This document shows positions 40,908-43,831 of a stretch of 43,831 nucleotides of DNA, piece by piece. The notes under the pieces were generated by a model. It did no database searches and was not told where the DNA came from. It saw only the letters and a list, made by a program, of their open reading frames with translations. Position 1 is the first letter of the stretch. Each line of letters begins with the position of its first letter. Source of the DNA: an uncultured Muribaculaceae bacterium (GTDB lineage Bacteria; Bacteroidota; Bacteroidia; Bacteroidales; Muribaculaceae). The position numbers and the translations under genes are program-made. The stretch spans positions 1 through 43,831 of the forward strand of contig CAJTWH010000025.1 in NCBI GenBank assembly GCA_910579995.1, read 5' to 3'.

Positions 40908-41456
40908 ATGATATTCAATTTTAGAATAGTATCCGACGAGGTTGACAACTTCAAGCGCGAGATTCAGATTGACTCGACCGCTACATTTCTTGACCTCAAG
41001 AAAGCAATCTGCAAAAGTGTAGGCTACGACACTACACAGATGAGCTCTTTTTTCCTCTGCGACCGCAACTGGGAGAAAGAAAAAGAGATAACCTTTGAAG
41101 ATATGGACACCGACGACGATCAGGAAGTGTTCCTGATGGATGAGTCGCCGCTCGACGAGTTTATCGAGGATGAGGGTCAGAAGCTGCTCTATGTGTTCGA
41201 CTATCTCACCGAACGAGCATTCTTTATAGAAATGACAGAGATGGTGCCCGGCAAATCTCTCCGCGAGCCTTTGTGTACGCTTGCCATGGGCAACGCTCCG
41301 GCAGAGGCTGTTGACCTTGATGAATTCGACGCCAAAATCGACGCCAAGGCAGCAAGCGTGGCCACCGATATCGACGAAGACTTCTATGGCGAGGACAGCT
41401 TCAACGAAGACGAGTTCGACGCTGAGGGCTTCGATGAAATGACATTCGACGAATAA
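40908..41456 (+). CDS. Plasmid pRiA4b ORF-3-like family protein
   Basis: 182 aa, soluble. The N-terminal 135 residues follow the pRiA4b ORF-3 (TnpR-like) fold: FNFRIVSDEVDNFKREIQID, TATFLDLKKAICKSVGYD, SSFFLCDRNW, and LLYVFDYLTERAFFIEM. The tail after residue 135 is extremely acidic (Asp/Glu with Phe). Despite the family name no transposition role is known for chromosomal members in Bacteroidota. It has its own promoter and terminator and is a single-gene unit between clpB and the cardiolipin synthase gene. Confidence 0.85.
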   Translation: MIFNFRIVSDEVDNFKREIQIDSTATFLDLKKAICKSVGYDTTQMSSFFLCDRNWEKEKEITFEDMDTDDDQEVFLMDESPLDEFIEDEGQKLLYVFDYLTERAFFIEMTEMVPGKSLREPLCTLAMGNAPAEAVDLDEFDAKIDAKAASVATDIDEDFYGEDSFNEDEFDAEGFDEMTFDE

Positions 41457-41486
41457 GCCGGCGTCGCTGTCACCGCATTACCTCAT

Positions 41487-41523
41487 CCCCGTCGGATAAT
41501 TCTGACGGGGCTTTGAAGTTTTT
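41487..41523 (+). terminator. Terminator after the pRiA4b-like gene
   Basis: CCCCGTC (41487-41493) pairs with GACGGGG (41504-41510) across a 10-nt loop; CTTTGAAGTTTTT follows (T run 41519-41523). The T run is a few bases away from the stem, so efficiency may be moderate. Confidence 0.7.
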
Positions 41524-41550
41524 CTTCTAACCTTTATAAGACTGCAATAA

Positions 41551-43023
41551 GTGTTCGACTCATTATCAGCGATATTCTCAGCAAACAGCTGGCTCTACTC
41601 GGTGCTGGCTCTCATAGCTGTGCTGTCGACACTTCTTATCATCATAATCATATTGTCGGAAAACCGCAATCCTGTCAAATCGCTGGCATGGGTTACGGTG
41701 CTTCTGCTGCTTCCTGTTGTCGGGCTGATATTATATCTCTTTTTTGGCCGCAGCATAAAGAATACCCGCATGATATCGCGGCGCAGCCGGCGCAAACTCA
41801 GGCGCCGCGAGGGGCGTACGTTTGCCGACCCCAAGAGTGCCGGGCTCAGTTCGGAGTCGCTGCAGCAAATTTTCCTTGCCCGCTCTCTTACCGGCGCACA
41901 GTTTTATTCAGGCAATATTGTGGAGGTATTTACTTCCGGCGCTGATAAATTCGAGGCTCTCGAGCGCGACCTGCGCAACGCTCGCGAGTCGATAAACATG
42001 CAGTATTATATATTTGAAGATGATAAAGTAGGGCGGAGGATAGCGGATATACTTGCCGAGCGCGCTGCCGCCGGCGTGAAAGTGAGGCTGATCTACGATC
42101 ATGTGGGTTCGTTCCACGTGAGGTCGAGGTTTTTCAAACACCTGCGTGAGCGCGGAATCGACGCGCAGCCGTTCTTTAAAGTCACCTTCCCTACATTCGG
42201 CTCTCATGTCAATTGGCGCAATCACCGCAAACTTTGTGTGATTGACCAGTCGATAGGCTACCTCGGAGGCATGAATGTGGCCGAGCGATATATCGACGGT
42301 GGAAAAAGTTTCGCTTCATGGCGCGACACTCATGTGCGGGTGACCGGCTCAGTAGTCCAAGCATTGCAATACTCATTTATCGTTGACTGGAACTTCAACG
42401 GCGGCGGTCTGATAGAAGACAGACCTGTGACCTACGCTGCACCTTCTGTAAGCCCGGGCGCCAATACCGTTGCCGATGTCGGAGCGCAAATGCTCACATC
42501 GGGCCCTACATCGCAGTGGTCCAACATATCGCTTGCCCTTCACAAAGCCATATCCAACGCCCGCAAGCGTGTCTATATCCAGACACCCTATTTCCTCCCT
42601 ACCGAGGCTTTGCTCAAAGCACTTCAGTCGGCCGCCTTGGCTCATGTCGATGTAAGGATAATGGTGCCTATCCACAGCGACTCAGCCATGCTTACCCATG
42701 CGTCGAACTCCTACGTGTCGGAGAGCCTGCGTGCGGGTATAAAGATATATCAGTATAAAGCCGGTATGTTGCACTCGAAGATGATTATAATCGATGATGA
42801 GTTTGTGACTATCGGCTCCACCAATTTCGATTTCCGCAGCTTTGACTATAACTTCGAGGCTAATCTTTTCTTTTACAGCCGCGAGCTCAACCGCCGCATG
42901 ACCGAGATATTCCGCACAGACCTTGCCTCGAGTGAGCGGATATTGCCCGAAAACTGGCACCGACGCCCGCTTCCACGCCGAGTAGCCGAGTCAGTGCTGC
43001 GCCTGCTAAGCCCCGTACTCTAA
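41551..43023 (+). CDS. cls: Cardiolipin synthase (phospholipase D family)
   Basis: 490 aa from a GTG start at 41551; no ATG gives the complete first membrane helix. Two N-terminal membrane segments (about 14-36 and 43-66) anchor it to the inner membrane, followed by a basic stretch (SRRSRRKLRRREGR). The two PLD motifs are NWRNHRKLCVIDQSIGYLGG and LHSKMIIIDDEFVTIGSTNF, each with the catalytic HxK and downstream Asp. It joins two phosphatidylglycerols, or phosphatidylglycerol with another phospholipid, into cardiolipin. The HD-domain gene follows after 16 nt. Confidence 0.95.
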   Translation: MFDSLSAIFSANSWLYSVLALIAVLSTLLIIIIILSENRNPVKSLAWVTVLLLLPVVGLILYLFFGRSIKNTRMISRRSRRKLRRREGRTFADPKSAGLSSESLQQIFLARSLTGAQFYSGNIVEVFTSGADKFEALERDLRNARESINMQYYIFEDDKVGRRIADILAERAAAGVKVRLIYDHVGSFHVRSRFFKHLRERGIDAQPFFKVTFPTFGSHVNWRNHRKLCVIDQSIGYLGGMNVAERYIDGGKSFASWRDTHVRVTGSVVQALQYSFIVDWNFNGGGLIEDRPVTYAAPSVSPGANTVADVGAQMLTSGPTSQWSNISLALHKAISNARKRVYIQTPYFLPTEALLKALQSAALAHVDVRIMVPIHSDSAMLTHASNSYVSESLRAGIKIYQYKAGMLHSKMIIIDDEFVTIGSTNFDFRSFDYNFEANLFFYSRELNRRMTEIFRTDLASSERILPENWHRRPLPRRVAESVLRLLSPVL

Positions 43024-43039
43024 TGTAATAATATAAACA

Positions 43040-43651
43040 ATGGAAAATAACAATGAGGCCCGCGCGCGGTTCGAGAAGATTTTGCGCGATACAGGCCGTG
43101 AAAATATCGATTATGTGATAGAAGACCTTGACGCATGGGGCTTTTTTACAGCGCCGGCGTCGGCCAAGGGACATGGAGCATATCCCGGCGGCCTGCTCGA
43201 ACATTCGCTGAATGTTTACGACGCCGCTGTTGAGGCCCGTAAGGCTATGATTGTCCTGCGTCCGGACCTCGAAGACGACCTCAAAGCTGACAGTATTGCC
43301 ATCGCTGCATTGCTCCATGATGTGTGCAAATCTGACCTCTACAGGCTCGTGAAGAAGAAACGCCGCAATGAAGTGGGGCAGTATGAGGAATTTGAGCAAT
43401 ACGAGATTCACGACGAGAACTTCCCTGTAGGCCACGGCGAGAAATCGGTGATACTCCTTCTTCAGTCGGGTCTCGACCTCAAAGACGACGAGATTTGCGC
43501 CATCCGCTGGCACATGGGGCCGTGGAATATGTCGGGTGATGATGAGAAATTCTACCGTCAGGCCGGAAAAGCAACCCCGCTCCAACCGCTCATCCATGCC
43601 GCCGACACATTGGCTTCGGCTATCATAGAGCGCCCCGGGAAAAAACTGTGA
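43040..43651 (+). CDS. HD-domain phosphohydrolase
   Basis: 203 aa, soluble. Metal ligands of the HD superfamily are visible: GGLLEHSLNVYD (first His), IAALLHDVCKSDLY (the HD pair), VGHGEKSV and IRWHMG (further His). After this, PLIHAADTLAS supplies the final Asp. HD enzymes hydrolyse phosphate mono- or diesters, often of nucleotides; the substrate here is unknown. It follows the cardiolipin synthase gene closely and is probably cotranscribed. Confidence 0.88.
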   Translation: MENNNEARARFEKILRDTGRENIDYVIEDLDAWGFFTAPASAKGHGAYPGGLLEHSLNVYDAAVEARKAMIVLRPDLEDDLKADSIAIAALLHDVCKSDLYRLVKKKRRNEVGQYEEFEQYEIHDENFPVGHGEKSVILLLQSGLDLKDDEICAIRWHMGPWNMSGDDEKFYRQAGKATPLQPLIHAADTLASAIIERPGKKL

Positions 43652-43722
43652 ATTAAACGTGTGCTGATTATCAAACAGATGGCTGATTTGTTAAATTTTT
43701 CTTGAAAAAATCTTCAGAAAAA

Positions 43723-43754
43723 TTTGGCGGAGACAAAAAAAGTTACTAATTTTG
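43723..43754 (+). promoter_or_regulatory. tRNA-Gly promoter
   Basis: TTTG (43723-43726), 20 nt, TAATTTTG (43747-43754): full consensus. The tRNA begins 23 nt later. A 10-bp inverted repeat (AAATTTTTCT at 43693-43702 with AGAAAAATTT at 43716-43725) reaches into the -33 box and may end the upstream transcript. Confidence 0.85.
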
Positions 43755-43777
43755 CAACGCAATTGAGAAAAGCACTT

Positions 43778-43831
<54 letters not shown>

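Noticed and set aside
40908..41456. Mobile element suggested by the pRiA4b ORF-3/TnpR-like name
   Set aside because: No transposase, terminal repeats or recombinase residues; it is a single chromosomal gene with its own promoter.

Overview
The window comes from a Bacteroidota chromosome, order Bacteroidales, and gene content and style suggest Muribaculaceae-like gut bacteria (the family is inference). The signs are promoters of the Bacteroidota type (TTTG, about 20 nt, then TAnnTTTG), no Shine-Dalgarno sequences, secretion domains of the type IX (gliding/Por) kind, loose-lipobox lipoproteins, a fur-purA pair, and many ATGA start/stop overlaps.

Layout. 1-10770 (mostly +): the end of an unidentified gene, a CHU_C-domain secreted protein overlapping an MltD-like lytic transglycosylase and uvrA, then a clostripain-like lipoprotein, an MscS channel, a prolyl oligopeptidase and a lipoprotein. 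10758-17739 (-): a long tight run Yip1-like membrane protein, smpB, mutS2, two half-size chromate transporters, folC and an EamA exporter. 17876-24876: a DUF5606 protein, two secreted proteins, an ATP-grasp protein, a small beta-barrel candidate and prmA, then fur-purA. 24986-29425: a DUF1015 protein and a large secreted GH2 glycosidase. 38076-43651: clpB, a pRiA4b ORF-3-like protein, cardiolipin synthase and an HD hydrolase. The window ends inside a tRNA-Gly(GCC).

The accessory part is 29425-37322. It holds a hypothetical gene cut by an in-frame amber codon, a probable structured RNA of about 315 nt with its own promoter and terminator, and a six-gene operon (30840-37236). This operon encodes a 4-TM protein with a large periplasmic domain, a P-loop GTPase, two single-pass membrane proteins whose cytosolic N-terminal domains look alike, a secreted helical protein and a retropepsin-like lipoprotein. 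I read it as a GTPase-controlled machine spanning the inner membrane, related at a distance to the GTPase/GAP1 conflict systems described from comparative genomics. It is the best candidate here for an undescribed system. Near-identical palindromic repeats (29425-29525 and 37238-37322) stand in the same orientation at both edges of this segment.

Two families of intergenic palindromes recur: one built on GTTGGTGG/TGTGGGCAGCG arms (four copies) and one on AAGTTTCGC/GCGAAACTT (four or five copies). No CRISPR array, transposase, integrase or phage gene was seen.
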